Positions 22,978-34,322 of a DNA stretch of 64,000 nucleotides are shown here, piece after piece. The stretch's first letter is position 1. Each line of letters begins with the position of its first letter. Position numbers and translations under genes: made by a program. The DNA comes from Bufo bufo (lineage: Eukaryota > Chordata > Amphibia > Anura > Bufonidae), in NCBI RefSeq assembly GCF_905171765.1, contig NC_053390.1, forward strand, positions 213,347,359 to 213,411,358. The letters run 5' to 3'. The notes under the pieces are model-generated. The model saw only the letters and a list, made by a program, of their open reading frames with translations, was not told where the DNA came from and did not search any database.

Positions 22978-23723
22978 TTAAAGGGTTTCTGTCACCCTGC
23001 AAAACTCTTTTTTTTTTTTGGATAGTTAGATTCCTCATAGTGCGATATAGGAGAATATAATAGTCTTACTTACTTACTTTCATGCGGCCGATTCTTTTTA
23101 AAACGAACTTTTATAATATGTAAATCAGGGCTCTACCAGCAAGTAGGGCGTCTACTTGCTGGTAGCTGCTGCAGAAATCCGCCCCCTCGCCGTGTTGATT
23201 GACAGGGCCAGCCGTGATCTCCTCCTCCGGCCGGCCCTGTCAGTAATTCAAAAATCGCGCGCCTCGCGTCATTCGGCGCAGGCGCTCTGAGATGAGGAGG
23301 CTCGTATCCTCAGCACTCCCTCAGTGCACCTGCGCCGATGACATCACCGAAAGAGAAGACGTCATCGGCGCAGGCGCACTGAGGGAGTGCTGAGGAGACG
23401 AGCCTCCTCATCTCAGAGCGCCTGCGCCGAATGACGCGAGGCGCGCGATTTTTGAATTACTGACAGGGCCGGCCGGAGGAGGAGATCACGGCTGGCCCTG
23501 TCAATCAACACGGCGAGGGGGCGGATTTCTGCAGCAGCTACCAGCAAGTAGACGCCCTACTTGCTGGTAGAGCCCTCATTTACATATTATAAAAGTTCGA
23601 TTTATAAAGAATCGGCCGCATGAAAGTAAGTAAGAGCATTATATTCTCCTATATCGCACTATGAAGAATCTAACTATCCAAAAAAAAAAAAAAAAGAGTT
23701 TTGCGGGGTGACAAACCCTTTAA
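22978..23723. mobile_element. T2-type element, 746-bp near-perfect palindrome
   Basis: TTAAAGGGTTTCTGTCACCC at the left mirrors GGGGTGACAAACCCTTTAA at the right; TTAA lies at 22978-22981 and 23720-23723. The arms of about 365 bp match almost throughout, with a loop near 23347-23357. The core is GC-rich with GGCGCAGGCGC and GACGTCATCGGCG motifs. It lies in the leader of the DIRS copy. Confidence 0.93.
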
Positions 23724-25300
23724 ATCGCTGAAGAAAGAGATAAATACGTCCTATCACCTAGGCAACGCAGAGTTAACAACAGAGGAGCCGGGAGCTGCAG
23801 CGCGATGTGCACAGCTTGACAGCAGGAAGGAGCCAGAGCGGAGTGTAAGGCTCCGCCCCCAAAATGACGTCAATGGCGGGAAAAAGCGCGCGCACACTAT
23901 TTGAATTGTCCTCTTCCCCAGTTAAATGCCAAGTGCGGGTGGCGGAGACCCCTTATGAAACGGGGACCCGCAGCTGACAATGCGCTGCCCAGGAAGGTAG
24001 GAGCGGGGGCGGAGCCTGCATCGGTGCCCCCGATGTAATAAAAAGAAAGTAAGATGCCCGGTCCAGCAGGGAGCAACCCCAAGATAAACCCCTGTGCCTC
24101 CAAAGCCCATCCCCAACATAAAACACCCATCTCCCAATTCACCCAGACGGCCCATAGGCAGGAAGGGGGGGGGGGGGGATGAGTACTAATCTGTCCTGAA
24201 GTCTTCTTCCTCTGAAAGTGACCAGCAGAGTTCACCTCTTCAGATGTCTGACTCAGAAGTGCAGTGCTCTGGGTGGAGGGCACCATAGGTGACCCAAAAG
24301 CTGGTGGGATACCGGAGCTAACAGGTCGAGCCCGGATCCACTTTTCTTCTGGGGGGGAAATGGAGGCGGCCAGGCAACGTCCAAAGAACGGCGGCAGGCA
24401 CTCCATGGGGGACCAGGAAAGCGCCATACTGACCTATGTCCCCATCTAGAAAAGAAAATAACAAACCGGAGTAGAATAGTGAGAGTGTCAACCTCCTTCA
24501 TCCAGACACTAAGCAAAGAATGAGTTTCTCCTGCTGGAGCCTGGGGGTATAGCCCGAGGAGGAGGAGCTCTTTCATTTGCATAGTGTCCCTTCTACTGAT
24601 ACCTCAAGCTATACCCATGGTCTGTGTCCCCCAATGGAATGTACGAGAATTTATTTATTTTTTAACCCTCAATTGACCTTCTACTAAGCATTCTGAATTA
24701 AAGAATGCTATTATTTTCCCTTATAAGCATGTTATAAGGGAAAATAATACAGTGAATAGACTGTCATCTTAGCAACCACGCACCGCATCCCCTCTTGCTT
24801 GCGGATGTTTGCGATTTTCACGCAGCCCCATTCACTTCTATGGGGCCTGCGTTGCGTGGAAAACACACAATATAGAGCATGCTGCGATTTTCACGCAACG
24901 CACATGCGATGTGTGAAAATCACCGCTCATGTGCACAGCCCCATAGAAATGAATGGGTCCAGATTCAGTGCGGGTGCAATGCGTTCACCTCACGCATTGC
25001 ACCCGCGTGGAAAACTCGCCCGTGTGAAAGCGGCCTTAGAGTAGGACCTGCCTGACAGACCACTTTGGCACAGGTAAGCGGGCACAGATTTGTTCTGCTC
25101 AAAATATATTGGCTGAGAGTCTCAGATTTTATATCAGAATGAGGGCTTAGTCCATATATAAAGCTTGCATCTATTGTGTTTGCATTATTATCTGTTTTCT
25201 GTGATATTTTTTTCATAAATGTAGACATCTGCATACTCATTTATCATATAGTGCAGGATGTTTTTATCTGCTTTTTATCTTTTTTTTTTTCTGTGATTTT

Positions 25301-25400
25301 AGTTTATTTGGTATATGGACACACTACCACATTATGGAATATGTGGATGGTATACGGACACACTACCACACAGCAAAAAGCTTATTCATTGGGTGAAATC
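25301..25400. repeat. Minisatellite, right part
   Basis: CCACATTATGGAATATGTGG and GGTATACGGACACACTACCA continue, in the same orientation, the array seen at 19559-19723. Confidence 0.75.
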
Positions 25401-25763
25401 ATTGTTTATGCGGACACCTAAATCATCATTTCTGGGAAGCAGATTGCGCTGTGCAAACAGCGATCTGCTGCTCAGAAACCATGAATCTGTATGAGGATGA
25501 GTGACAGCAGTAGCCATTGCTTATCCTCATACAGTGGAGGTGATCTCTGCATGTAAATGTTGCATTTTACCTCCACTGACGAGCAGGCAGTTATCAGGAG
25601 GAAACTGTTCCTTCCTGATAACTGCCTGCTCAGTTGGCAGTGTAAATGTGACTTTAGTCTGTAAAATGATCTATGTTCCTGCACTTTCCGTGCTCTTGAA
25701 AGTTACGGTTCTCCTTGTGGAGATGGTTGTTTCAGAGATTCATTCAAGCAATGTGTCCGGTAT

Positions 25764-25971
25764 GCTAATTAAAAGGGTTGTCTGAGATTTCGAGATATCA
25801 GATCTGTGGGGGGTCCGACTCCAGGCACCTCGGACAATCAGTTGTTTGAAGAGACCACGGTGCTCTGGTGAGTGGTGCGGCCTCTTCCTAGGCCAGTGAT
25901 ATCACATTCATCGGCCACATGGCCGAGGCAGAGTTGAGTCTCATTCAAGTGAATGCAGAGGAGCTGCAATA
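25764..25971. repeat. Dispersed amphibian-type foldback repeat, partial
   Basis: GGGTTGTCTGAGATTTC, GGGGGTCCGACTCC, CAGTTGTTTGAAGAG and CATTCAAGTGAATG occur in the same order as in partial copies at 30640-30830, 49368-49585, 50085-50395 and 54690-54780. It appears to be an ancient TTAA-type foldback family; only half of a full copy is present here. Confidence 0.5.
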
Positions 25972-25974
25972 TTA

Positions 25975-26248
25975 GGGCTCATTCAGACGGCCGTATGCTG
26001 TCCGCAAAAATGCGGATCCGTTTTTTTGCGGATTAGATGCTGTCCCATTCACTTCTATGGGGCCCTTTTCTTCCATTGCACGGCTCAGCAAAAAAAATGA
26101 AACGTGTCCTATACTTGTTCGTGAAAATCAGGACATGGCCCTATTGAAGTCTATGGATCAGCAAAAAAACTGAATGCAATCCTTTTTTTGCGGACATGCT
26201 GAACTGTCCGCAAAAAAACGGACAGAATACGGCCGCCTGAATGAGCCC
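25975..26248. mobile_element. TWA-type MITE, 274 bp
   Basis: GGGCTCATTCAGACGGCCGT at the left mirrors CGGCCGCCTGAATGAGCCC at the right, with TTA on both sides (25972-25974, 26249-26251). The interior has TGCGGATCCGTTTTTTTGCG and CTTCTATGGGGC. Confidence 0.9.
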
Positions 26249-28500
26249 TTAACCCCTTAGGGACACAGCCTTATTTCACCTTAAGGACCAGGCCATTTTT
26301 TGCAAATCTGACCAGTGTCACTAAGTGGTGATAACACTTTGACTTATCCAGGCCATTCTGAGATAGTTTTTTCGTCACATATTGTACTTCATGACTAAAC
26401 TTCATGGTAAAATGAAGTAAAAAAAAAAAAAACATTTTTATTTATAAAAAAAAATACCAAATTTACCAAAAATTTTTTTAAAATTTCAAATTTACAAGTT
26501 TCAATTTCTCTACTTCTATAATACATAGTAATACCTACAAAAATAGTTATTACTTTACATTCCCCATATGTCTACTTCATGCTTCGATCAATTTGGGAAT
26601 GATATTTTATTTTTGGGGGATGTTACAAGGCTTAGAAGTTTAGAAGCAAATTTTGAAATTTTTCAGAAATTTTCAAAAACCCACTTTTTAGGGACCAGTT
26701 CAGGTCTGAAGTCACTTTGTGAGGCTCGGTAGTAAAATTAATGTTTGGTACCAGCGCTTACCAAACAAAATTAATGTTTGGTACCAGCCTCACTTTGTGA
26801 GGCTCACATAATAGAAACCACCCATAAATGACCCCATTCTAGAAACTACACCCCTCAAGGTATTCAAAACAGATTTTACAAACGTCGTTAACCCTTTAGG
26901 TGTTCCACAAGAGTTAATGGCAAATGGTGATAAAATTTCAGAATTTAGATTTTTTGGCAAATTTTCCATTTTAATCAATTTTTTCCAGTAACAAAGCAAG
27001 GGTTAGCAGCCAAACAAAATGCTATATTTATTGCCCCGATTCTGTAGTTTGCAGAAACACCCCATATGTGGCCGTAAACTACTGTACGGGCACACAGTAG
27101 AGCATAGAGGGAAAGGTGCGCCGTATGGTTTTTGGAAGCCAGATTTTGCTGGACAGTTTTTTTGACACCATGTCCCATTTGAAGCCCCCCTGATGCACCC
27201 CTAGAGTAGAAACTCCAAAAAAGTGACCCCATTTTAGAAACTACGGGATAGGGTGGCAGTTTTGTTGGTACTAGTTTAGGGTACATATGATTTTTGGTTG
27301 CTCTATATTACACTTTTTGTGCGGCAAGGTAACAAGAAATAGCTTTTTTGGCACTTTTTTTTTTTGTTATTTACAACATTCATCTGACAGGTTGGATCAT
27401 GTGGAAATTTTATAGAGCAGGTTGTCACGGACGTGGCAATACCTAATATGTATACTTTTTTTTTTATTTTACACAAAGATTTCTTTTTTGAAACAAAAAA
27501 AAAATCATGTTTTAGTGTTTCCATAGTCTAAGAGCCATAGTTTTTTCAGTTTTTGGGCGATTATCTTGGGTAGGGTATGATTTTTGCGGGATGAGATGAC
27601 GGTTTGATTGGTACTATTTTGGCCACTTTTATTACCTTTTTTGGGAAGTAAGGTGGGCAAAATTTAAATTTTCTCATAGTTTATTTTTTTTATGGCGTTC
27701 ACCGTGCGGGGAAAGTAACATGACCGTTTTATAGATCAGGTCGTTACGGACGCGGCGATACCTAATATGTGTAGTGTATTTTTTTTTATTTATTTTTTTT
27801 ATTCAGTGATAAATGTGTGTTTTTTTTACTTTACTTTTTTCACTTTTTTTGACCCAGACCCACTTGGTTCTTGAAGATCCAGTGGGTCTGATGTCTGTAT
27901 AATAGAGTACAGTACACTATATAGTGTATTGTACTGTATTTTACTTACACTTTGTCTGAACAGATCTATGCCTTTAGCACAGATCTGTTCAGCACCATGG
28001 ACAGGAGATGCCTGAGAAGGCGTCCTGTTGCTATGGGAATCTTCCCCGTCTGCTCAGTTGTGGCCACAACTGCGCAGACGGGGAAGGGTAAGGAGGGGGG
28101 CTCCATCCCTCTGTGACCCCATCCTGTCTGGGGGCTGCAAAGGCACAGCAGCCCCCCGATGGGAGAGGGAGGGAGCTCCCGACTGTTAACCTCTGCTCTT
28201 CCATACCGCGGTATGGAAAGGGTTAAACGGCTGACATCACAGCACAGATGTCAGCCGTTTATACCAGAGTGTCAGCATGATTATTCAAGAGGAGGCGGGC
28301 GGGGGATCGCGATCCCGCCTGCCGCACCGCCCCCCCCCCCCCCCGCCGCCGCCATAAAATCACTCAGGGGTGCAGGGAGGGTGAAAAATCTATATTTTGG
28401 GCATGTCAAAGTTTCTGATCAGAAACTGCAGAAAGCGCAGCAAACCGCAGGTCTGAATTGACCTTTCCTGAGGATAGCTCATCAATATTAAACAACCCCT
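26249..28500 (-). mobile_element. Long TTAA-type non-autonomous element, inverse copy
   Basis: It starts at TTAACCCCTTAGGGACACAG. Blocks at 26800-27300 (CCCATAAATGACCCCATTCT, AAGGTATTCAAAACAG, CCGTAAACTACTGTACGGGC) match, in reverse complement, the element at 57287-60489. Its interior also has a T-rich section and a C-rich run at 28329-28344. No transposase is seen. Open frames on the minus strand (26790-27286) reflect the repeat, not a protein. Confidence 0.6.
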
Positions 28501-28620
28501 TTAAGTATGCAAATTAGCTCTCCTCCAGACGACAGAAATCAATCTCTCTAGAGTTAGCCATTTGTACTTTTCCAAATACATAGCTGAAAGGTGAGAAAGC
28601 CATAGATGGTATTGTGTTAC

Positions 28621-28755
28621 CTGGAGGTATGTGACTGGTTCCTGCTGGGCTGTTTTTAGCTTGCGCAGTCGCTCTTTGTCCATACGCAGATCTGTCTTAC
28701 ATCCAATCAGCACAATGGGCACGCCTCGACAAAAGTGATGCACTTCAGGATACCA
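28621..28755 (-). CDS. rhof: RhoF GTPase, exon 4
   Basis: A TCTCTCAG acceptor precedes TGG, and CTCCAG is followed by GTAACA. The exon is 135 bp, phase 0 to 0, and encodes 45 residues: WYPEVHHFCRGVPIVLIGCK then TDLRMDKERLRKLKTAQQEP and VTYLQ. It carries the base-contacting G4-type motif (CKTD) and the Rho insert helix (MDKERLRKLKTAQQEP), the segment that separates Rho from Ras GTPases. The HFCRG and KLKTAQ wording is close to vertebrate RhoF and unlike RhoA or Cdc42. Confidence 0.96.
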
Positions 28756-30289
28756 CTGAGAGACCAGGGATACACATTTTACAATTCAACATCCATAATT
28801 TCAGCTTTTAGCATGTGTAGTTTTTCAGACATGGGACCCTTCCCGAGGTCTGTCACAATGAACCCCAAGTGAACAACGGCTGGGCCAGCCCTACAAATCT
28901 GTAGCCTGAGACAAACATGTTAGAATTGAAAAAAACTGGGGACTATAGGGCCAAGGGCAATCTGGAGCCAGTGACATATAATAGACCAGAGAAAAGGCTT
29001 GTGCTGGGACATTATACATTGATTGTACTAGGAGGACCGCAGTAGTTATATCACCAGAGATGATAGATGGATTGTGTGCCATGTCTGACAAACCCCGGTC
29101 AAAGTGTTACTTCTATCAGTCTGCGTGCCATACCAAAGTCTCCACAATACACTCCCTAGATTCTTCCTGGTCCTAATCAGCATTTGCACTGATAAGCAGA
29201 ACACGCTGGAAGCTGTACGATTAATGAGAACCCTTCAACATACTTCTGTGACGTACCACCATTTCTAATGAACATAGCTGTATATAATACATATATTTTT
29301 TGCTTCCGGTGTGTCAAGAGGACGGCTGCTGAAGAGACCCCTCAGATCTCTTGGGGCAAGACAGACAGGAGCAGAGAAAATTCATTTTACGCATCACAAT
29401 TTCAGCATAGTTTAATGGGTTTCATTTTTGTGACGTTCCCTATGCGGTAAAACTAACCTCTTACATTTGTTTTCTGGGTCAGTACGATAACAGCGATACC
29501 ACATTTACCGTAGATAGGTTTTAATACTTCTAAAAAAACTTTGGGGGAAAAAAAATAAAAATGACTCTTTGCATCACCATATTCTGACCCCAAAACCCTT
29601 TATATAGCTACAGAGCTGAGCAAGGGGTTATTTTTTGCAAGGCATCTGTAGTTTTTATTTAACCAATTTGGTGTGTGCCTTTTTCATCACTTTCATAAAA
29701 TTTGTTTCAAATCAGCCATTTGATTTGGTTACAGCATTCACCATACAGGTAACAGTATAGGCATTTTGGCACATGGCGATACAAATGATCTTTATTATTG
29801 TTTATTAGATTTTACTATGGGAAAGGGGGCGATTTGAAAATTTTTAGAGAGCGCTTCTAAGGGGCAACTTCAGAGCGATTTTTCGACTAAAAATACACTA
29901 CATAAAGTACAGTATATTACAAGGACATTTCCCATCATTGTCCCTACACATTAGAAAGAAAAAAAAAAGAATGACATTTACACTTTAAAGTTACTACCTT
30001 ACGGATCCCCTGGTCCTGTGCCAGTCACTATTTACCAGGCTCCAGCTTATCAATATGTGATAGCAGCAGCCAATCACAGGCAGCTGTAGCAGTGACATGT
30101 CGTGTTGACGTGACATCACTGGAGCCTGGGAAGGTCAGGGAGGAGCGGCTGGGTATTGGTAAGTATTACTGATGTTATTTTATACCATTGTCAGCGGTTT
30201 GTCAAAAGACCATGGGGTCAGAAAACCCCTTTAAGAGCAGACTAGCCACAGCAATTGCACATGGGAGAGCCAGGTAACCGTGTCCTCAC
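28756..30289 (-). other. rhof: rhof intron 3
   Basis: The 1534-bp intron has an ordinary GT donor at its exon 3 side (GTGAGG) and AG at exon 4. A CCTTTAAGAG T2-like end lies near 30229. Otherwise I see only AT-rich and weakly repetitive sequence. Confidence 0.7.
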
Positions 30290-30399
30290 CTTTATTAAAA
30301 CATTGTCAAAACTTGTGGGGCTTGTAACATCAAAACAGATTAAAACCAAATTTACATCTTGATAAGAAAGAGGACGTAGTCTGTCATAATCTTCCTGTC
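30290..30399 (-). CDS. rhof: RhoF GTPase, exon 3
   Basis: A CTTCTTTTGCAG acceptor precedes GACAGGAAG and AAG is followed by GTGAGG. The 110-bp exon enters in phase 1: its first two bases complete the Gly codon begun in exon 2, rebuilding the DTAGQE motif across the junction. It encodes [20 protein letters not shown] then [16 protein letters not shown]. This holds switch II, including the catalytic Gln (Gln61 equivalent), and the beta-4 strand LVLICFDV. It is too short and split to stand out as an open frame, and was found by translating the region between the flanking rhof exons. Confidence 0.95.
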
Positions 30400-30639
30400 C
30401 TGCAAAAGAAGAGAACATGGGTTATAGGATGTTGCACATCCAGAAGGCTCTTCTCTCAGCCAACAGAACTAGATACCCGTGGAGCTGCAAGCAGCAATAC
30501 CTTAGGCTTCACGTCTATAGTGGATTATTTCATCATGCCAGGTTAAGATTATTGTATTGATGGATTACAGTCATATGTATATAAGTGATGTTTTATGAAA
30601 ATCTAGGTTGACAAATTCTTAAAAGGGTTTTCCAGGAGT

Positions 30640-30830
30640 AAAATATTGATGACCTATCTTCAGGACAGGTCCTCAATATCAGATTGGCAGGTGTATGACT
30701 CCCGTCGCCCCACCCATTAGCTGTTAGTGCGGATCTTCAGTGAGCCAGCAAGGTCACATTTATCAGTCACATGGTCTTTTTGCGGTGAGGTCACATTCAA
30801 GTGAATAGGCCTGGGCTGTGATGAAGACGC
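30640..30830. repeat. Dispersed amphibian-type foldback repeat, partial
   Basis: GATGACCTATCTTCAGGACAG followed by ATTGGCAGGTGTATGACTCC and GTGAATAGGCCTGGGC are half of the family noted at 25764. The related opposite half (GCCTAAGTACGGCGATGTGC-like, GATGGTGGCGCCATCCTGAGG) appears at 31440-31585, with an LTR-like segment between them. Confidence 0.45.
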
Positions 30831-30879
30831 CCTAAATCAGAGCATTTGAGATACACTCTGGTGCTCCAAATCAATGTAC

Positions 30880-31400
30880 CCCCCCCCCCCCCAGGGGTTA
30901 ATATCCACGCGTGGCTGAGAGACTAGACGCTGACACAGATGGTCAATGCAATCTCTAACTTTTATTACATGGGGTAAGCGTATATACATCTTCAGAAGAG
31001 GGCAGTCCTCACTGAGGCATAAAACATTGTTTCATTAGTTAAAAAGGAAGAAGAGATAAGAGAGAGGCGATAATACACCTGCATCTGCGCACTGGGCCCT
31101 ACTTTGGAATGTGAACTAATGTAAACATCTGGTTACCATCGCCATTTTGTAATGGCTTCTATTCTAACAATTCTAACAGGCAGTGAATAATATATACATA
31201 TCATCGAGCCAAATGATTGGCTTATGCACTCCTTCACACTCTATATACCTCCCTTGGGACACCTGTACAAGGATGAGAAACCAGACGCTGCCCACAGCAC
31301 AGCTCTTTGCCCCCCCCCCCCCCTCTCTTCTCTGGTCTTGAAACAAAGAGGGGGGTGGGCACTTGGAGAAGAAAAAGTTAACTCATTACAGTCCTAGAGA
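30880..31400 (-). mobile_element. LTR-like insertion (solo LTR candidate)
   Basis: The segment splits the two halves of a dispersed foldback repeat. Read on the minus strand it contains ATTACAAAATGGCGATGG, a TATATAGAGTG box, and GTAATAAAAG (polyadenylation signal, 30957-30966), and would begin TGT and end ACA. C/G runs mark both edges (30880-30893; 31308-31321). No target duplication and no coding sequence were found, so an endogenous retroviral solo LTR is only a candidate. Confidence 0.3.
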
Positions 31401-31585
31401 TACAAAATATAGAATAAAATTCACTCATCTTTAACAGCTGCAATAACAAGCACAGCCACTATACTAAGTACGGCGATGTGCCCTGTAAATTGTGAGGCGA
31501 CTGCAGCGCTCACTGGTGTGCCCAGTCTTTTCAAGCAACTGATTGATGGTGGCGCCATCCTGAGGATAGGTCACTGATATTCTCC

Positions 31586-32444
31586 TCCCGGAAATCAATT
31601 AAGTGGATTTTCTCATTTCCATCTGCACTTGCTGCCAGACAACATTTACCAGAGACCAGTTCTCACAAGCCGATATATAAATAATGTAGCGCAAAAACAG
31701 AAATATGTTGCAATCAAACAGATGCATTCATAAAAAACAAAAAAAAATAAAAATCAACATTTATTTGTTTTGCACAATTTTCCATCTGGGGGTGCGCACC
31801 CCCTTGTAATGGCTCTTTAACAGGTAATGAGTGCATTTGTGACAGCGTGCTCAATTTAAATGGGTGTTCCAGCTCAAATAGTAAGCAATAAAATAAACAA
31901 GCTTATACCTTGCCAGTCCCATGCCACAGCCATTCTGATGGCGCTTGTGCCCATGCTACACTCCACGGCCTGCTACAAAGCCACTCAGCCAGTCACTGGC
32001 GGTAGTGATGCCCTGCCCCAGTAGGCGGTGATTGGCTGAACAAGTTTCCCAGTCATATCCTGCTGTATCGAGACGACAGCAGGAAGTGCAGTAAAGCAAG
32101 GATCCTTGGCACTATTGGAATGGCATCAACGGGGGTGGCCGGCAAAGAGTATAAGCTAGTTTATTTTTTTAACTATTTGCAGGCCACAGGAGAACAGCTT
32201 ATTGAAGAAGATTCCCTCAGGATCAGAATATATTATTCTGTAATCATGGAGACACAAGCACTGTAGAGGAGCTGTATACACAAAACGGTTGGATATATGC
32301 GAGTCAAGGTCTTCAGTTTATATTTTAGATGATGAATTAGGGCAAACATGCACATGTCCTTTAAAGCCTATGAACACCTTGCCTGGCAATTTTCATAATT
32401 GCATTTTACTAATTTGGGGTTAAAGATCATTATTTTTAAATTGG
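31586..32444. other. rhof intron 2 sequence, no gene seen
   Basis: Weak repeats only, including a partial foldback near 31860-32130 (CTTATACCTTGCCAG ... GGCAAAGAGTATAAG). Confidence 0.4.
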
Positions 32445-32626
32445 TCTATTAAATATTTAACAATTTGGGGGGAGTGGCCTGACTGGGAATGTGAGCAGAC
32501 GCGCGGCGCTTGGCTCCCGGCTGAGAATCCTGTAAATTACCTCTGCCCCCACTCATCTGGGGTTCTCCTCGTTCTTGCTTGGCCTGCTGCTACTTCTCTT
32601 GTGCCCCGCATACCTCCTGCAGCATA

Positions 32627-33546
32627 ATGAGGCGTCAGAAGGCGAAGGCAAGGGAGGAAAAAGACGGCGCTGGCGCTACTCCTGTGAAACAAAATGGCGC
32701 CGGACAGCGAAGCTGTCGGATGTGGCGGCGCGTCTGGAGCGATTCGCTCACGCTGTAGAGCCGGTTACTCCTGCTCCGATCTCAGAGGCTCAGTCTGATG
32801 TTGCCAGCCGGATCCTACCTGCACTCTTGTCCCATGATGACTCCTCAGAGGACGATCCAGAGGTCAGTGATACTAAAGGGCAAGATGGCTGACGCAGTGC
32901 CCAAGCCCACTATAAAGGATGTCTTTGCAGCAGTGGCGCAGGGCAATCTTGCGCTGGCTGTGCCTACTACAAATGTGGGCAGCCTCAAGGAGCACATTGG
33001 GCTACTTAGGCAGGACATGCGACAAGTTAAAAAGAGCGTGTGGGCAAAATGGAAGGTCGCTTAAGCGCCCTAGAAGACCAGATGTCGCCGGTTAAAAGAG
33101 ACATGCAGCGGGTGATCCATAATGTTACCATGCTTCTCTCTAAAACCGATGACTTGGAAAACAGGCTGCGCCAGAATAATGTACACATGATTGGTGTTCC
33201 TGAACGTACTGAAAGTGCTGACGCTGTTCTGTTTGTGGAAAAATGGCTGACAGAAAAAATAAGCAGGGATAAGCTGTCACCACTCTTTGCTGTGGAGTGC
33301 GCACACCGGATCTTTCCTCCACCACCTGGGGCGCCACCGCGTCCTTTACTGCTTAAAGTTTTTCATTTTCGGGACCGAGGCGCTATATTGCGAAGTGCTA
33401 GAGACTGCTCTGACCTTACCATCAATGGGAATCGGATCTTTCTGTTTCCTGACTTTTCTGTGGATGTTCAGAAGAAGCGAGCACGCTTTATTGATGTTAA
33501 ACGCCGATTGGACTCTGTTGAAAAGGATCTTCGCAGTGGTACCTGA
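32627..33546 (+). pseudogene. L1 ORF1 protein, frameshifted
   Basis: The ATG at 32627 (MRRQKAKAREEKDGAGATP) starts a basic N terminus that is soon out of frame. The reading continues in the frame ending near 33060 (IKDVFAAVAQGN) and then 33040-33546. The last part has a short coiled coil (MEGRLSALEDQMSPVKRDMQ to LENRLRQNN) and the RNA-binding RRM core (NVHMIGVPERTE ... FPDFSVDVQKKRARF). ORF1p is the RNA chaperone that coats L1 RNA as a trimer. The C-terminal domain is cut short, with a stop after LRSGT. Confidence 0.85.
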
Positions 33547-33703
33547 ACAGTTATGTGCTATAAGTGATCATGCGCATCTCTGGCGTCTACCTTTTTACTA
33601 TAAGAGATGTGCAGCAGGGGGGAAATGTTCTGCCTGCTAGTAGGTTTGCAGTTTATACTCTGTTCTGTAAATGTTGGGATCCTGGGCAAATTTCTGCCTG
33701 TTA

Positions 33704-33974
33704 GGGTCCATTCACATGTCCGCAACTGTGGTGCGGAACGGGTGCGGACCCATTCATTCTCTATGGAGACAGAATGGATGGGGACAGCACACAATGTGCT
33801 GTCCGCATCCGCATTTCCGGAGCGCACGGCCGATCTTCCAGTCCGCGGCTCCGGAAAAAAATAGAACATGTCCTATTCTTGTCTGCAATTGCAGACAAGA
33901 ATAGGCATTTCTATGGTGGCGCCGGCCGGGTGTATTGTGGATCCGCAATACACTACGGACCTGTAAATGGAGCC
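33704..33974. mobile_element. TWA-type MITE nested in the L1
   Basis: GGGTCCATTCACATGTCCGC at the left and CCTGTAAATGGAGCC at the right, flanked by TTA on both sides (33701-33703, 33975-33977). The interior carries TGCGGACCCATTCATTCTCT and a GGATCCGCAATAC block. Confidence 0.88.
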
Positions 33975-34322
33975 TTAGCGGGGTCTTCTGTTTCTCGGTT
34001 GTTCCAATTCACACAGGTTAATATACCAAAGCGGGTTATTACATGATATGCTGGTAATGCCGGGTTTAGTTGATGAGCATTATTGCCTGTTTGATATCTC
34101 TTTGGTATTACAGGGTTGACCATATTTCTTAGGTTTAGGATTTTACTTTCCCCAGTTCTTCTTTTATGTGTGCAATGCATATATTTGGTACTATATGGTT
34201 GGGTGGGGCAGGATGGGTTATGTGGGGTTTGGAGACCTTATGCTTTAGGGACAAACAGATCTATATGGGAGGCCTGTGAGAGGATGGTGGCAGACAAGTG
34301 CTTTTATGGCTCAAGTGTATAA

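Larger units (their letters stand above)
20220..24650 (-). mobile_element. DIRS-type retrotransposon, 3' truncated
   Basis: Order on the minus strand: a leader with a probable inverted terminal repeat (GGGGGACACAGACCATGGGT near 24615-24637), gag-like region, then reverse transcriptase and RNase H. The sequence stops inside RNase H near 20220, so the methyltransferase-like and tyrosine recombinase parts normally found downstream are missing. A T2-type element is inserted at 22978-23723 in the leader. Confidence 0.75.
19947..25035. mobile_element. TWA-type MITE split by a DIRS insertion
   Basis: The left end GGCCCCTTGCAGACGAGCGT and right end CTCGCCCGTGTGAAAGCGGCC are flanked by TTA on both sides (19944-19946, 25036-25038). 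The left half runs to about 20220 and the right half starts near 24650. Both halves carry TTATTTTCCCTTATAACATG-type core sequence and GTGCAATGCG/CGCATTGCAC arms. Confidence 0.75.
19724..25300. mobile_element. Foldback element interrupted by nested insertions
   Basis: The left arm (19724-19943) starts AAAAATCACAGAAAAAAATA and contains GGACTAAGCCCTCACTCTGA and CCAATATATTTTGATCAAAA. The right arm (25039-25300) carries the inverse of these blocks and ends TTTTTCTGTGATTTT. The centre motif GCATAGGTAGGTTTA (19933-19946) is cut by the MITE at 19947-25035. An uninterrupted relative lies at 63633-64000, where the same centre reads through. Confidence 0.8.

Noticed and set aside
23897..24427. 176-residue minus-strand open frame
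   Set aside because: It lies in the leader of the DIRS copy upstream of gag, is Pro/Gly/Trp-rich from GC-rich sequence, and matches no DIRS protein part.
26790..27286. Minus-strand open frames with relatives at 59245-59571 on the plus strand
   Set aside because: The similarity follows an inverted non-autonomous repeat; the peptide has no recognisable domain and lies in untranslated-type repeat sequence.
28159..28461. Proline-rich open frame
   Set aside because: The proline stretch comes from a poly-C run and GCC repeats in a non-autonomous element.
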